From NCBI GenBank assembly GCA_009776675.1, contig WRNK01000009.1:1-5520 (forward strand): a stretch of DNA of 5,520 nt. The letters run 5' to 3'. The notes below the pieces were generated by a model. It saw only the letters and a program-made list of their open reading frames with translations. It was not told the origin of the DNA and ran no database searches. This document shows positions 1-5,454 of the stretch, one piece after another. Position 1 is the first letter of the stretch. Every line of letters starts with the position of its first letter. The position numbers and the translations under genes are program-made. This DNA is from Methanimicrococcus sp. (lineage in GTDB: Archaea > Halobacteriota > Methanosarcinia > Methanosarcinales > Methanosarcinaceae).

Positions 1-515
1 GAGGTGTTTTCAAAGAAGGCGATGAAGTTGAAATTCGTCCGGGATTGAAAGTGACTTCCGACGGAATAACACGATGGGAGCCGATTCATACAAAAATTAC
101 GGAAATTCATGCCGGCAAATCCAAAGTGAAAAAAGCCATTCCGGGAGGTCTTTTGGCACTCGGAACACTGCTTGATCCGTCTTTGACAAAAGGGGATTCG
201 CTCACCGGTCAGGTCGTTGGGAAACCCGGAACACTGCCGCCGACAAGAGAGAATTTTTTGATCAAATTAGACCTTTTAAAACGTGTTGTCGGTGTCACAA
301 ACGAATCCGAAATTAATGAAATCAAAACAAGTGAGCCGCTGATGCTGAACATCGGAACAGCCACAACAGTCGGCGTTGTGACAAGCGCCAGAAAAGATGT
401 TGCTGAAGTAAAGTTGAAAAGACCGGTTTGTGTTGAAAAAGGCGCACGTGTTGCCATCAGCAGACGTATCGATTCCAGGTGGCGTTTGATCGGTGTCGGT
501 GTTATCGAAGACTGA
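1..515 (+). CDS. aif2g: Translation initiation factor aIF2 subunit gamma, C-terminal part (5' end outside window)
   Basis: The gene is open from the window edge; the first full codon is at 3 and the TGA stop at 513-515, giving about 170 visible residues. aIF2 gamma is the GTP-binding core of the archaeal aIF2 trimer that brings initiator Met-tRNA to the ribosome. What is visible is the end of beta-barrel domain II and all of domain III; the G domain lies upstream. Family signatures are [15 protein letters not shown], then [20 protein letters not shown] and [12 protein letters not shown], and the closing [16 protein letters not shown]. These are typical of eIF2/aIF2 gamma and separate it from EF-Tu or SelB. 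There is an internal TTG at 45, but the upstream in-frame residues are conserved, so it is not the start. The 3' end overlaps the next gene by 23 bases, which suggests co-transcription and coupled translation. No damage is seen. Confidence 0.95.
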   Translation, partial: GVFKEGDEVEIRPGLKVTSDGITRWEPIHTKITEIHAGKSKVKKAIPGGLLALGTLLDPSLTKGDSLTGQVVGKPGTLPPTRENFLIKLDLLKRVVGVTNESEINEIKTSEPLMLNIGTATTVGVVTSARKDVAEVKLKRPVCVEKGARVAISRRIDSRWRLIGVGVIED

Positions 516-945
516 ATCGGATGAGGCAATCATCAAATCTCGTGTCTCCTGCCTCATTGATACAAACGGCTTTATGATTCCGGTTCAGTTCGGGGTCGAT
601 ATCTTTTCGGAACTGAATCGTTTGGGCTTTTCCCGTTTTTTGACCGCTTCTGCCGTTCTTCGCGAGTTGACGCATCTGTCTCAGACGGTGTCGGGTTCAG
701 ATAAGGCAGCTGTTCGCATTGCTCTTCAACTGGCTCAAAAATGCCAAATCATTGATGATTCAAACTCAAACTCAACATTGCAATCATCTTCCTATGCCGA
801 TGACATCCTCTTTAATTATGCTGTTAACAATTCAATTGCCGTATTGACAAATGATGTTCAGTTGCGTCAAAGATTGACTCAAAAAGGCATTCCGGTCATA
901 TCCATGCGCCAAACAAAACGGTTGGATTTCGTTTCTCAAAAATAA
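493..945 (+). CDS. PIN-domain protein, Fcf1/Utp24-like putative endoribonuclease
   Basis: This 150-residue protein has a single PIN domain from about residue 19. The expected acidic metal-site residues are visible: D23 in LIDTNG, E58 in VLRELTHL, D103/D104 in YADDILF and D121 in LTNDVQL. That is the nuclease tetrad, so it is probably active. The opening [16 protein letters not shown] resembles the archaeal PIN proteins encoded beside aIF2 gamma, related to eukaryotic Fcf1/Utp24 of rRNA processing; a ribosomal role is inferred from that and from the neighbours. The start is GTG at 493, because an in-frame stop lies at 487-489 and AGGTGG (477-482) sits 10 bases upstream. GTG at 499 is the only nearby alternative. 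No later in-frame start precedes the conserved D23, so the roughly 20-residue N-terminal extension seems real. A VapC-type toxin is unlikely, as no antitoxin gene is adjacent. Confidence 0.85.
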   Translation: MSVLSKTESDEAIIKSRVSCLIDTNGFMIPVQFGVDIFSELNRLGFSRFLTASAVLRELTHLSQTVSGSDKAAVRIALQLAQKCQIIDDSNSNSTLQSSSYADDILFNYAVNNSIAVLTNDVQLRQRLTQKGIPVISMRQTKRLDFVSQK

Positions 946-1147
946 ATCAAATACAAGAAACAAAAAATAAGATCAAAAGCGAAATCAAATGCGAAAGTTA
1001 AAAATAAAGGGATGATTTAAGTTTCTAAAAACTCTTTTATATCTATTCATTTATCTATGCTCATTTACATCTAACTTTAATATCATTCATTCCATTCTAA
1101 AAAGCAGTGTGTTCTTACGTTTGCTTTAATAAATCAGGTGAAAACTT
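946..1147. other. AT-rich intergenic gap with 12-bp tandem repeat and leader of rpoE1
   Basis: No gene is seen here. The first half is A-rich on the plus strand and holds a tandem 12-bp repeat, ATCAAAAGCGAA (972-983) followed by ATCAAATGCGAA (984-995), with a weaker relative at 946-957. The second half is pyrimidine-rich, with a loose repeat of the form ATCTAT..TCATTTA around 1041-1070. A weak 6-bp inverted repeat, AAAGCA (1101-1106) with TGCTTT (1122-1127), lies just before the rpoE1 ribosome binding site. The gap separates the aIF2 gamma/PIN pair from the RNA polymerase cluster, so the latter probably has its own promoter. Confidence 0.6.
1035..1042 (+). promoter_or_regulatory. Candidate TATA box for rpoE1-rpoE2-DUF359
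   Basis: TTTTATAT, preceded by an A-rich stretch that could serve as the B recognition element. Archaeal initiation about 25 bases downstream would give a start near 1065 and a leader of roughly 80 bases. A second candidate, TTTAATAT at 1076-1083, would give a shorter leader; the sequence alone does not decide between them. Confidence 0.4.
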
Positions 1148-1753
1148 ATGTATAAATTAATGACTCTCGTCGATACAGTTCGCATTGATCCGACACTTCT
1201 CGGCGAAGATGTGAAATCCAATGTCAAAAAAGCTTTGAAAACCAAATTGGAAGGAAAAGTTGACAAAAAAATCGGTTGTTTGGTTGCGGTATGCGGTGTT
1301 GAGCGCATCGGTGAAGGCCATATCCTTTACGGCGACGGCGCTGTTTATTATGATGTAACGTTTAAAGCCATTATGTTTATTCCCGAAAATCAGGAAATTA
1401 TTGAAGGCGAAGTCCTTGAAACCGTCAGCTTTGGTGTTTTTATCGGTATCGGTCCGATGGACGGTTTGCTTCACGTCAGTCAAATTACGGATGAATTTAT
1501 GTCTTATGACGCCAAAAACGGCAGGCTTATTTCAAAAACAGGCAAGAAAGCGATTGGAGAAGGCGACCATGTTCGTGCCAGAATCGTTGCGGTCAGCATT
1601 AATGAAAGAGACCCGCGCGAAAGCAAAATCGGCATGACGATGCGCCAGACAGCTCTCGGGCGCAAACAATGGATCGAAGACGCACGCGATAAATCCGGAA
1701 AAGAAGGCGGCGGCAAAAAGAAAAAAGGAAAAGGAGAGGACACAAACAATTAA
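1148..1753 (+). CDS. rpoE1: DNA-directed RNA polymerase subunit E' (Rpo7)
   Basis: This 201-residue protein is the archaeal counterpart of eukaryotic Rpb7. With Rpo4 it forms the stalk of RNA polymerase, which helps promoter opening and contacts nascent RNA. Residues 1-80 are the N-terminal Rpb7 domain (MYKLMTLVDTVRIDP, then GEGHILYGDGAVYYDVTFKA). Residues about 82-165 are an S1 RNA-binding domain, with the core GEVLETVSFGVFIGIGPMDG and LLHVSQITDEFMSYD and the closing SKIGMTMRQTALG. Residues about 180-201 form a lysine/glycine-rich, probably unstructured tail ending in acidic and Asn residues. The ATG at 1148 is supported by AGGTGA (1136-1141), 6 bases upstream. The rpoE2 gene follows after 24 bases, as in many archaea, so they are probably one transcript. 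Confidence 0.95.
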   Translation: MYKLMTLVDTVRIDPTLLGEDVKSNVKKALKTKLEGKVDKKIGCLVAVCGVERIGEGHILYGDGAVYYDVTFKAIMFIPENQEIIEGEVLETVSFGVFIGIGPMDGLLHVSQITDEFMSYDAKNGRLISKTGKKAIGEGDHVRARIVAVSINERDPRESKIGMTMRQTALGRKQWIEDARDKSGKEGGGKKKKGKGEDTNN

Positions 1754-1777
1754 TGTGCCCTCATATAAGGTGTTATT

Positions 1778-1963
1778 ATGGCAGAAAAAGTATGCAGAAA
1801 ATGCATGAGATTGGTCAATGCAGAAAAATGTGAAATTTGTGAGTCAACCGATTTAGCAGAGGAGTGGTTTGGTCTTTTGGTCGTTGTCGACCCGTTAAAA
1901 TCCGAAATCGCCAAACGCATGAATTACAATTTGGCAGACAAATACGCATTGAAGGTGCGCTGA
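1778..1963 (+). CDS. rpoE2: RNA polymerase subunit E'' / transcription elongation factor Spt4
   Basis: This 61-residue protein was named RNA polymerase subunit E'' but is now recognised as archaeal Spt4, the partner of Spt5 (NusG family) in elongation and processivity. The zinc site is complete: C6-x2-C9 (VCRKC) and C18-x2-C21 (KCEIC). The central EEWFGLLVVVDPLKSEIAKRM is the characteristic Spt4 strand/helix segment, and the length is normal for archaeal members. ATG at 1778 has AAGGTG (1767-1772) 5 bases upstream. The stop TGA (1961-1963) abuts the TTG start of the next gene with no spacer, so the two are almost certainly translated from one mRNA. Confidence 0.94.
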   Translation: MAEKVCRKCMRLVNAEKCEICESTDLAEEWFGLLVVVDPLKSEIAKRMNYNLADKYALKVR

Positions 1964-2587
1964 TTGGATCTTTTTTTCAATCTCCCGATCGAGTTTCGCC
2001 CGTTCCTGAAAAATCCTTACGGCAAGCTGTATTCAGGAAATGATCCGGCACTGATCGAAAAAATCAATATCCCGTCAGACGCTGTTGTTATTGCTGTCGG
2101 CGATGTGACAACCTACAATCTTTTCAAAGCCGGATTTATGCCGCGCTTGTGTTTGATTGACCGCATTACGAAACGTTCCGCTGTTTCAACCGCCATTTTA
2201 GACGTCATCTCAAGAACCGATTATATCAATACCTCCGTTAAAAATCCGGCAGGCGTGATTTCAAGCGAAATGGTTTTGTGTATCAAAAAATCATTAGAAA
2301 CGCCCCACAAACACATTTGCATCAATGTTAATGGCGAAGAAGATTTAGCAACAATTCCCGTCATTGCTTTTTCAAAAGTCGGATCGCTTGTATTATATGG
2401 GCAGCCTGATGAAGGCATTGTTTGCGTGACCGTCACGGAAGAAAAGAAAAAAGAAATGAAGGACATGCTTCTTCAAATCTTTACAGCAAAAAATGCTAAA
2501 AAGATGAAGAACAGCGTTTTGGTTCCGTCTGAACCCGGTGACAACTTGATTTTGGAAGTTGAAACATTTGTGAAAACGATTTTTTGA
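1964..2587 (+). CDS. GTP-dependent dephospho-CoA kinase (DUF359 family)
   Basis: This 207-residue protein belongs to DUF359, shown in Thermococcus to be the archaeal GTP-dependent dephospho-CoA kinase. It phosphorylates the 3'-hydroxyl of dephospho-CoA, the last CoA step, and is unrelated to bacterial CoaE. Family motifs are visible in order: VGDVTTYNL (45-53), PRLCLIDRITKR (60-71), NGEEDLATIPVI (123-134) and YGQPDEGIV (145-153). The acidic residues of the first three are the expected metal/substrate-binding positions. After about 158 comes a lysine-rich segment (EEKKKEMKDM) and a C-terminal extension to 207 that probably packs as helices. The start is TTG at 1964, directly after the rpoE2 stop, with AAGGTG (1952-1957) 6 bases upstream. 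Its place between Spt4 and S24e is a common euryarchaeal arrangement and explains why it was once thought to be transcription-related. Confidence 0.88.
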   Translation: MDLFFNLPIEFRPFLKNPYGKLYSGNDPALIEKINIPSDAVVIAVGDVTTYNLFKAGFMPRLCLIDRITKRSAVSTAILDVISRTDYINTSVKNPAGVISSEMVLCIKKSLETPHKHICINVNGEEDLATIPVIAFSKVGSLVLYGQPDEGIVCVTVTEEKKKEMKDMLLQIFTAKNAKKMKNSVLVPSEPGDNLILEVETFVKTIF

Positions 2588-2606
2588 TTTCATTTTTGTC
2601 TTTTTT
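2579..2606 (+). terminator. T-tract terminator after the DUF359 gene
   Basis: Three runs of five to six T (2580-2585, 2593-2597, 2601-2606) begin at the stop codon, with no strong hairpin. Clustered oligo-T of this kind is the usual archaeal intrinsic termination signal. It lies just before a TATA-like element, which suggests that S24e and S27ae are a separate transcription unit. Confidence 0.5.
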
Positions 2607-2614
2607 GAAAAAGA

Positions 2615-2620
2615 TTTATA
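2615..2620 (+). promoter_or_regulatory. Candidate TATA box for the S24e-S27ae unit
   Basis: TTTATA preceded by GAAAAAGA, a good archaeal B-recognition-element-like purine tract. Transcription would be expected to start near 2643, leaving a leader of about 45 bases. The left arm of the inverted repeat (2622-2629) falls between this box and the expected start site. Confidence 0.5.
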
Positions 2621-2621
2621 A

Positions 2622-2677
2622 CCGAGAACTTCCTTTTCAAGACGCTATATCCGACCATCCGTTTTATCGGTTCTCGG
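2622..2677. repeat. 8-bp inverted repeat ending on the S24e ribosome binding site
   Basis: CCGAGAAC (2622-2629) is the exact reverse complement of GTTCTCGG (2670-2677), with a 40-base spacer. The right arm overlaps the first two bases of the ribosome binding site GGAGGT (2676-2681). A competing short pairing is CCGA (2651-2654) with TCGG (2667-2670). If RNA begins upstream of 2622, the long pairing could hide the binding site. If it begins near 2643, only the short one can form, and the long repeat would have to act as DNA. Confidence 0.55.
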
Positions 2678-2687
2678 AGGTTTCATT

Positions 2688-3083
2688 ATGGAAATTAAAA
2701 TTATCAAAGACTTACAAAATAAATTATTAAATCGAAGCGAACTGGATTTCACTGTTGAATATGAAGGTCCGACTCCGTCACGCGCCGATGTCAGAAAAAA
2801 ACTTGCTGCTTTGTTGAACAAAGACTTGGAATTGGTCTTGATTCAAAAAATGGAAGCTGAATATGGTGTTCAGCTCGTCAAAGGATATGCAAAGATCTAT
2901 GAATCCGAAGACCGCATGAAGCAAGTTGAAAACGAACACATTCTTCTCAGAAACAAAATGCCTGAAGAACCGACAGAAGAAGCTGCTGAAGAAACAGCTG
3001 AAACAGCAGCAGAATCTACAGAAGAAACAGTTGAAGAAGCAGCAGAATCTGCCGATGAGCCGGCAGAAGAGGATGAGGAGTGA
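2688..3083 (+). CDS. rps24e: 30S ribosomal protein S24e with repeated acidic tail
   Basis: This is a small-subunit protein shared by archaea and eukaryotes. Residues 1-91 are the conserved fold: [38 protein letters not shown] (27-44) and [19 protein letters not shown] (66-84). Residues 92-131 are a low-complexity tail of Glu, Ala, Thr and Ser, ending PAEEDEE and strongly acidic, which makes the protein about 30 residues longer than a minimal archaeal S24e. The tail includes two copies of an 11-residue unit, [11 protein letters not shown] and [11 protein letters not shown] (101-122). ATG at 2688 has a strong GGAGGT (2676-2681) at 6 bases. The end of the gene supplies the ribosome binding site of S27ae, 5 bases away, so the pair is coupled. 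Confidence 0.95.
   Translation: MEIKIIKDLQNKLLNRSELDFTVEYEGPTPSRADVRKKLAALLNKDLELVLIQKMEAEYGVQLVKGYAKIYESEDRMKQVENEHILLRNKMPEEPTEEAAEETAETAAESTEETVEEAAESADEPAEEDEE
2988..3053 (+). repeat. Two tandem 33-bp units inside the S24e tail
   Basis: Units 2988-3020 and 3021-3053 match at 28 of 33 positions and encode [11 protein letters not shown] and [11 protein letters not shown]. The unit length is a multiple of three, so copy number can change without breaking the frame. The surrounding tail is also rich in GCAGAA and GAAGAA, suggesting growth by replication slippage. Confidence 0.8.
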
Positions 3084-3088
3084 GTTAA

Positions 3089-3238
3089 ATGGCCGTGAAA
3101 GATTATTATAAAGTTGAAGGCAACAAAGTCACCCGCTTAAACAAATTCTGTCCGAAATGCGGACCAGGTGTTTTCCTTTCCGAACACAAAAACAGAAACG
3201 CCTGCGGTAAGTGTGGCTACACTGAATTCAAAAAATAA
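3089..3238 (+). CDS. rps27ae: 30S ribosomal protein S27ae
   Basis: This 49-residue zinc-ribbon protein of the small subunit begins [20 protein letters not shown]. It has [10 protein letters not shown] with C21 and C24, and [11 protein letters not shown] with C39 and C42, the complete four-cysteine zinc site of the family. In eukaryotes the equivalent is made as a ubiquitin fusion; here, as in archaea generally, it stands alone. ATG at 3089 is supported by GAGGAG (3075-3080), which lies at the end of the S24e gene, and the gap between the genes is 5 bases. Length is normal. A clear hairpin/T-tract terminator follows within 10 bases, so this is the last gene of the plus-strand unit. The Kae1/Bud32 gene often found next in Methanosarcina-type genomes is not here. 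Confidence 0.95.
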   Translation: MAVKDYYKVEGNKVTRLNKFCPKCGPGVFLSEHKNRNACGKCGYTEFKK

Positions 3239-3246
3239 TTATTTTT

Positions 3247-3285
3247 AAGGGAGCAGAAATTTTCTGCCCTTTCTTTTTTTGTTTT
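3247..3285. terminator. Hairpin/T-tract terminator between S27ae and thiE, probably bidirectional
   Basis: On the plus strand GCAGAA pairs with TTCTGC around a 3-base loop (3253-3267). The stem extends through GG/CC past one bulged A and is followed by TTTCTTTTTTTGTTTT. On the minus strand the same hairpin is followed by a T-containing run (TTAAAAATAATTATTTTTT), weaker but usable. Its position between two convergent units fits shared termination. Confidence 0.7.
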
Positions 3286-3339
3286 AGATTAAACAACGAG
3301 GTATCGGTGTTTAATATCCCGAAAGCTCAAAGTATCAAA

Positions 3340-3445
3340 GCGTTTTTTTAATTCATCCGCTGTTTTTTTCAATTCATCCGCTGTTATTTTCAATTCATCC
3401 GCTGTTTTTTTTCAATTCATCCGCTATTTTTTTCAATTCTTCCGC
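3340..3445 (-). repeat. Five tandem 21-bp heptad-coding units at the thiE 3' end, one with an extra A
   Basis: In the thiE direction the units are 3425-3445, 3403-3424, 3382-3402, 3361-3381 and 3340-3360, each starting GCGGATGAATTG or a close variant. Four are 21 bp and encode a heptad such as ADELKKT. The second is 22 bp because its A-run (3405-3412) has eight A where seven keep the frame. Alanine and leucine recur at heptad positions 1 and 4, as in a coiled coil. With seven A the reading frame runs through all units and ends KRFDTLSFRDIKHRYLVV, stop TAA at 3289-3291. Confidence 0.9.
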
Positions 3446-4135
3446 TGCCTTTTTCGCATCATCGCTTCCCATTATCGCAGAAACCACAGCAACACCGTCA
3501 ATTCCTGTTCCTTTCAAAAGCGGCATTGTCTTTATCGAAATTCCGCCGATGGCAACAACCGGAATGGAAACAGCATTTTTGATTTCCTTTAACTTATCGG
3601 GTGGCACGTCCGCTGCATCTTTTTTAGTTCCTGTCGGGAAAACTGCGCCGGCACCTAAATAATCAGCGCCATCCGCCTCCGCAATTTTTGCTTCTTCAAT
3701 TGTTGATACCGAAACGCCTAAAATTTTATCGGGACCAAGAAGGCGGCGCGCAACCACGGCAGGCAAATCACTTTGACCGACATGGAGACCGTCACAGTCA
3801 ACTGCAAGTGCAATGTCTAAGCGATCATTGATCAAAAACGGCACTTTTCGACCTGTTTTTACCTCAATTTTTTTTAAAAGAGAAAAAATATGGCGCGCGG
3901 ATTCATAAAAAGAAAGTGAGTCGGCGTCTTTTTCACGAAGTTGAACAATAGAGACGCCGCCGAGAATTGATTGTTCAATTTGGTGTAAAAACATATCCGG
4001 CGGGCAAAATGATCTGTCAGTCACAAGATAAACGGAATAATCAATTTGATCTTTATCAATTTGATCTTTATCAATTTGACCTTTATCATTATCAATTTGA
4101 TCCGATTTATGATTTTCACTCTTCACAATAATCAT
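3395..4135 (-). CDS. thiE: Thiamine-phosphate synthase (thiamine-phosphate pyrophosphorylase) with repeat-bearing termini
   Basis: ThiE condenses HMP-PP with hydroxyethylthiazole phosphate to thiamine phosphate in the cytoplasm. The TIM-barrel core runs from about residue 33 to 230. YLVTDR (36-41) is followed by QLREKD (65-70), which binds the pyrophosphate, and by INDRLDIA (102-109) and DGLHVGQSDLP (115-125) with the Mg-binding aspartates D104 and D123. GVSVSTIEEA (140-149), YLGAGAVFPTGTK (159-171), VVAIGGI (193-199) and GVAVVSAIM (214-222) complete the phosphate-binding barrel. The core looks active. Residues 12-32 are DQIDK-type repeats before the core. After 230 the last helix becomes heptad repeats, which end early at NSG because of a likely +1 A frameshift; the unshifted form would reach 3289. 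Start ATG 4133-4135 overlaps the thiM stop (ATGA), so translation is coupled. GTG at 4124-4126 is an alternative start. Confidence 0.93.
   Translation of the reverse strand: MIIVKSENHKSDQIDNDKGQIDKDQIDKDQIDYSVYLVTDRSFCPPDMFLHQIEQSILGGVSIVQLREKDADSLSFYESARHIFSLLKKIEVKTGRKVPFLINDRLDIALAVDCDGLHVGQSDLPAVVARRLLGPDKILGVSVSTIEEAKIAEADGADYLGAGAVFPTGTKKDAADVPPDKLKEIKNAVSIPVVAIGGISIKTMPLLKGTGIDGVAVVSAIMGSDDAKKAAEELKKIADELKKNSG
4037..4102 (-). repeat. 15-bp tandem repeats encoding DQIDK in the thiE N-terminus
   Basis: In the thiE direction GATCAAATTGATAAA or a close variant occurs at 4102-4088, 4081-4067, 4066-4052 and 4051-4037, with an extra GATAAA (4087-4082) between the first two. Each unit contains the dyad ATCAA-N-TTGAT. 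The repeats encode an acidic/lysine hydrophilic stretch before the first barrel strand and keep the frame. Confidence 0.85.
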
Positions 4136-5016
4136 TCTTCATAAACGTAAATTTTTGATTTTGTTCGGAAATCGTTTTCATCGATTGATGAAAGTGCATT
4201 CATGTATTTTGTATGGAAACTGCCAAGACCGACTTGATTTACTTTATTATTTTCGACAAAATCATGAGCCATCTCTCCGGCAAGTCCGCTTAAAACAAAA
4301 GCGGCAACAACGGCATCTAACAGTTTTTCCTTCTCTGCCAAACCAACAGCGCCGGCATAACCGCCGACCAAACTGCTTAAAACGCAGCCGGAGCCTGTAA
4401 TTTTACAAAGCATCGGATGACCGTTGGCAACATAATATGTCTTTTTGCCGTCTGAAATAATGTCAACTTCACCGGTTGCACCGACAATACAATTGAATTT
4501 TAAAGCGGCCTCTTTAACAAGTTGAGAAGCTTCATAAGCATTTTCAAATGTCACGGCATCGGTTGCTGCGGCTTCAACGCCTTTTGTCTGTCCCGAAAAA
4601 CCGTAAAGCGCACGAATTTCAGACATATTTCCACGAATAATGTCCGGCTGAACTTCTTCAATAATTTGTTTGGAAACAGTATCTCTCAATTTTGTTGCGC
4701 CGGCGCCGACAGGATCAAAAATAATCGGGACGCCGATTTTTTTGGCTTTTTTGCCGGCGGCAAGCATACTTTCAACTTGAAGCGGCATGAGTGTTCCGAT
4801 ATTTAAAACAAGAGCGCTTGAAATGGAAACGATATCTTCAACTTCCCGAAGGTCTTCTGACATAATCGGAGCAGCGCCGGCAGCCAGCAAGCCGTTGGCA
4901 CAATCTGTCATTGTGACACGATTTGTAATACAATGAACCAGCGGAATTTTTTGTTTTACGTTTGCAAGCAATTTTGCAACTTTTTCTGGAGTGTCTTTGG
5001 ATAATATGAGTGTCAC
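4132..5016 (-). CDS. thiM: Hydroxyethylthiazole kinase
   Basis: ThiM phosphorylates 4-methyl-5-(2-hydroxyethyl)thiazole with ATP, a salvage reaction feeding ThiE. It is a ribokinase-like fold of 294 residues; the family is usually about 260-275, the excess being at the C-terminus. Visible motifs are PLVHCITNRVTMTDCANGLL (25-44) and GAAPIMSEDLREVEDI (47-62), which form the thiazole pocket. FDPVGAGAT (100-108), RGNMSEI (128-134) and GATGEVDIISDG (179-190) follow. ITGSGCVLSSLVGGY (206-220) carries the anion hole and C211 at the catalytic position. The start is GTG at 5014-5016, chosen because AGAGGT (5024-5029, minus strand) lies 7 bases upstream and the protein aligns from its first residues. 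The stop overlaps the thiE start by 4 bases. No TPP riboswitch is recognisable in the short leader. After GEMAHDFVENNKVNQVG the tail (about 272-294) is unremarkable and lysine/acid-rich. Confidence 0.95.
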   Translation of the reverse strand: MTLILSKDTPEKVAKLLANVKQKIPLVHCITNRVTMTDCANGLLAAGAAPIMSEDLREVEDIVSISSALVLNIGTLMPLQVESMLAAGKKAKKIGVPIIFDPVGAGATKLRDTVSKQIIEEVQPDIIRGNMSEIRALYGFSGQTKGVEAAATDAVTFENAYEASQLVKEAALKFNCIVGATGEVDIISDGKKTYYVANGHPMLCKITGSGCVLSSLVGGYAGAVGLAEKEKLLDAVVAAFVLSGLAGEMAHDFVENNKVNQVGLGSFHTKYMNALSSIDENDFRTKSKIYVYEE

Positions 5017-5070
5017 AAAAATAACCTCTGAATATGTAAAAATAGTTCATTTTGATTTTAGAAGAAATAT

Positions 5071-5079
5071 GATAAATAG
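5071..5079 (-). promoter_or_regulatory. Candidate TATA box for thiM-thiE
   Basis: Read on the minus strand this is CTATTTATC, within a longer A/T stretch. Its distance from the GTG start (about 55 bases) allows a transcription start near 5049 and a leader of about 30 bases. A second A/T-rich candidate lies near 5108-5120 (TTATACATTA, minus strand). No B recognition element is clear. Confidence 0.3.
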
Positions 5080-5325
5080 ATTATGCTTCCGATTGATTTT
5101 TTACACCAATAATGTATAATTGTCATCACCATTTTCTGAACTGCTGAATTATAATCAACCAATGGTCAATCAATTAACATTATTGCTGTCATTTTCAAAA
5201 ATAATAAAAAACATAACCAAATGATTCGTCAAATTAAAATTGAATCTGAGATCGGGACAGCTGATATGAAAAATTTGTTTCAAAAATTCGGAAAACCTAG
5301 AACATTTTCTTTCGACAAGGGGTAA

Positions 5326-5361
5326 TGTACACAAATTTACAATAATGTATATTGATGTACA
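5326..5361. repeat. 36-bp imperfect inverted repeat, candidate operator
   Basis: The arms are TGTACACAAATTTACA (5326-5341) and TGTATATTGATGTACA (5346-5361). They are complementary at 13 of 16 positions around a 4-base centre, each outer end being the palindrome TGTACA. The dyad ends 6 bases before the TATA-like box at 5367, the usual place for an archaeal regulator site. Confidence 0.6.
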
Positions 5362-5366
5362 AAAGA

Positions 5367-5374
5367 TTAATATA
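5367..5374 (+). promoter_or_regulatory. Candidate TATA box for the 5459 gene
   Basis: TTAATATA preceded by AAAAGA, which fits a B recognition element. Initiation would fall near 5395, just before the first GGAGTGA, giving a leader of about 60 bases. Confidence 0.45.
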
Positions 5375-5412
5375 TCAATCATTCCTTTTATCCCTCTACG
5401 GAGTGACCAACA

Positions 5413-5454
5413 TTGAACATTCATAGAGTTGTTCATGCGTCCTCCGCGGAGTGA
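5413..5454 (+). CDS. Possible 13-codon upstream leader ORF
   Basis: TTG at 5413 opens a frame read as MNIHRVVHASSAE and stopped by TGA at 5452-5454. It has GGAGTGA (5400-5406) 6 bases upstream, a proper archaeal spacing. Its stop lies inside the second GGAGTGA (5448-5454), the ribosome binding site of the gene at 5459. That would couple or hinder translation of the main gene. A dyad TGAACA (5414-5419) / TGTTCA (5430-5435) lies inside it. The frame is very short and could be chance; no known leader peptide is recognised. Confidence 0.25.
   Translation: MNIHRVVHASSAE

Noticed and set aside
209..557. Minus-strand open frames opposite aIF2 gamma
   Set aside because: They are shadows of a clearly conserved gene and show no conserved family of their own.
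493..945. VapC-type toxin of a toxin-antitoxin pair
   Set aside because: The PIN gene overlaps aIF2 gamma, no antitoxin ORF is adjacent, and the sequence resembles the Fcf1/Utp24-like archaeal group.
4040..4102. CRISPR-like array
   Set aside because: The units are contiguous 15-bp repeats with no spacers and lie in frame inside thiE.
5017..5130. TPP riboswitch in the thiM leader
   Set aside because: The conserved TPP-aptamer core elements are not recognisable on the minus strand. A lone CTGAGA near 5246 lies on the wrong strand and lacks the rest of the fold.
5221..5325. Plus-strand 34-codon frame (MIRQIKIESEIGTADMKNLF...) and a preceding 20-codon frame at 5162
   Set aside because: Neither has a ribosome binding site or recognisable family. 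They might be a decayed gene remnant in two frames, but nothing in the sequence proves it.
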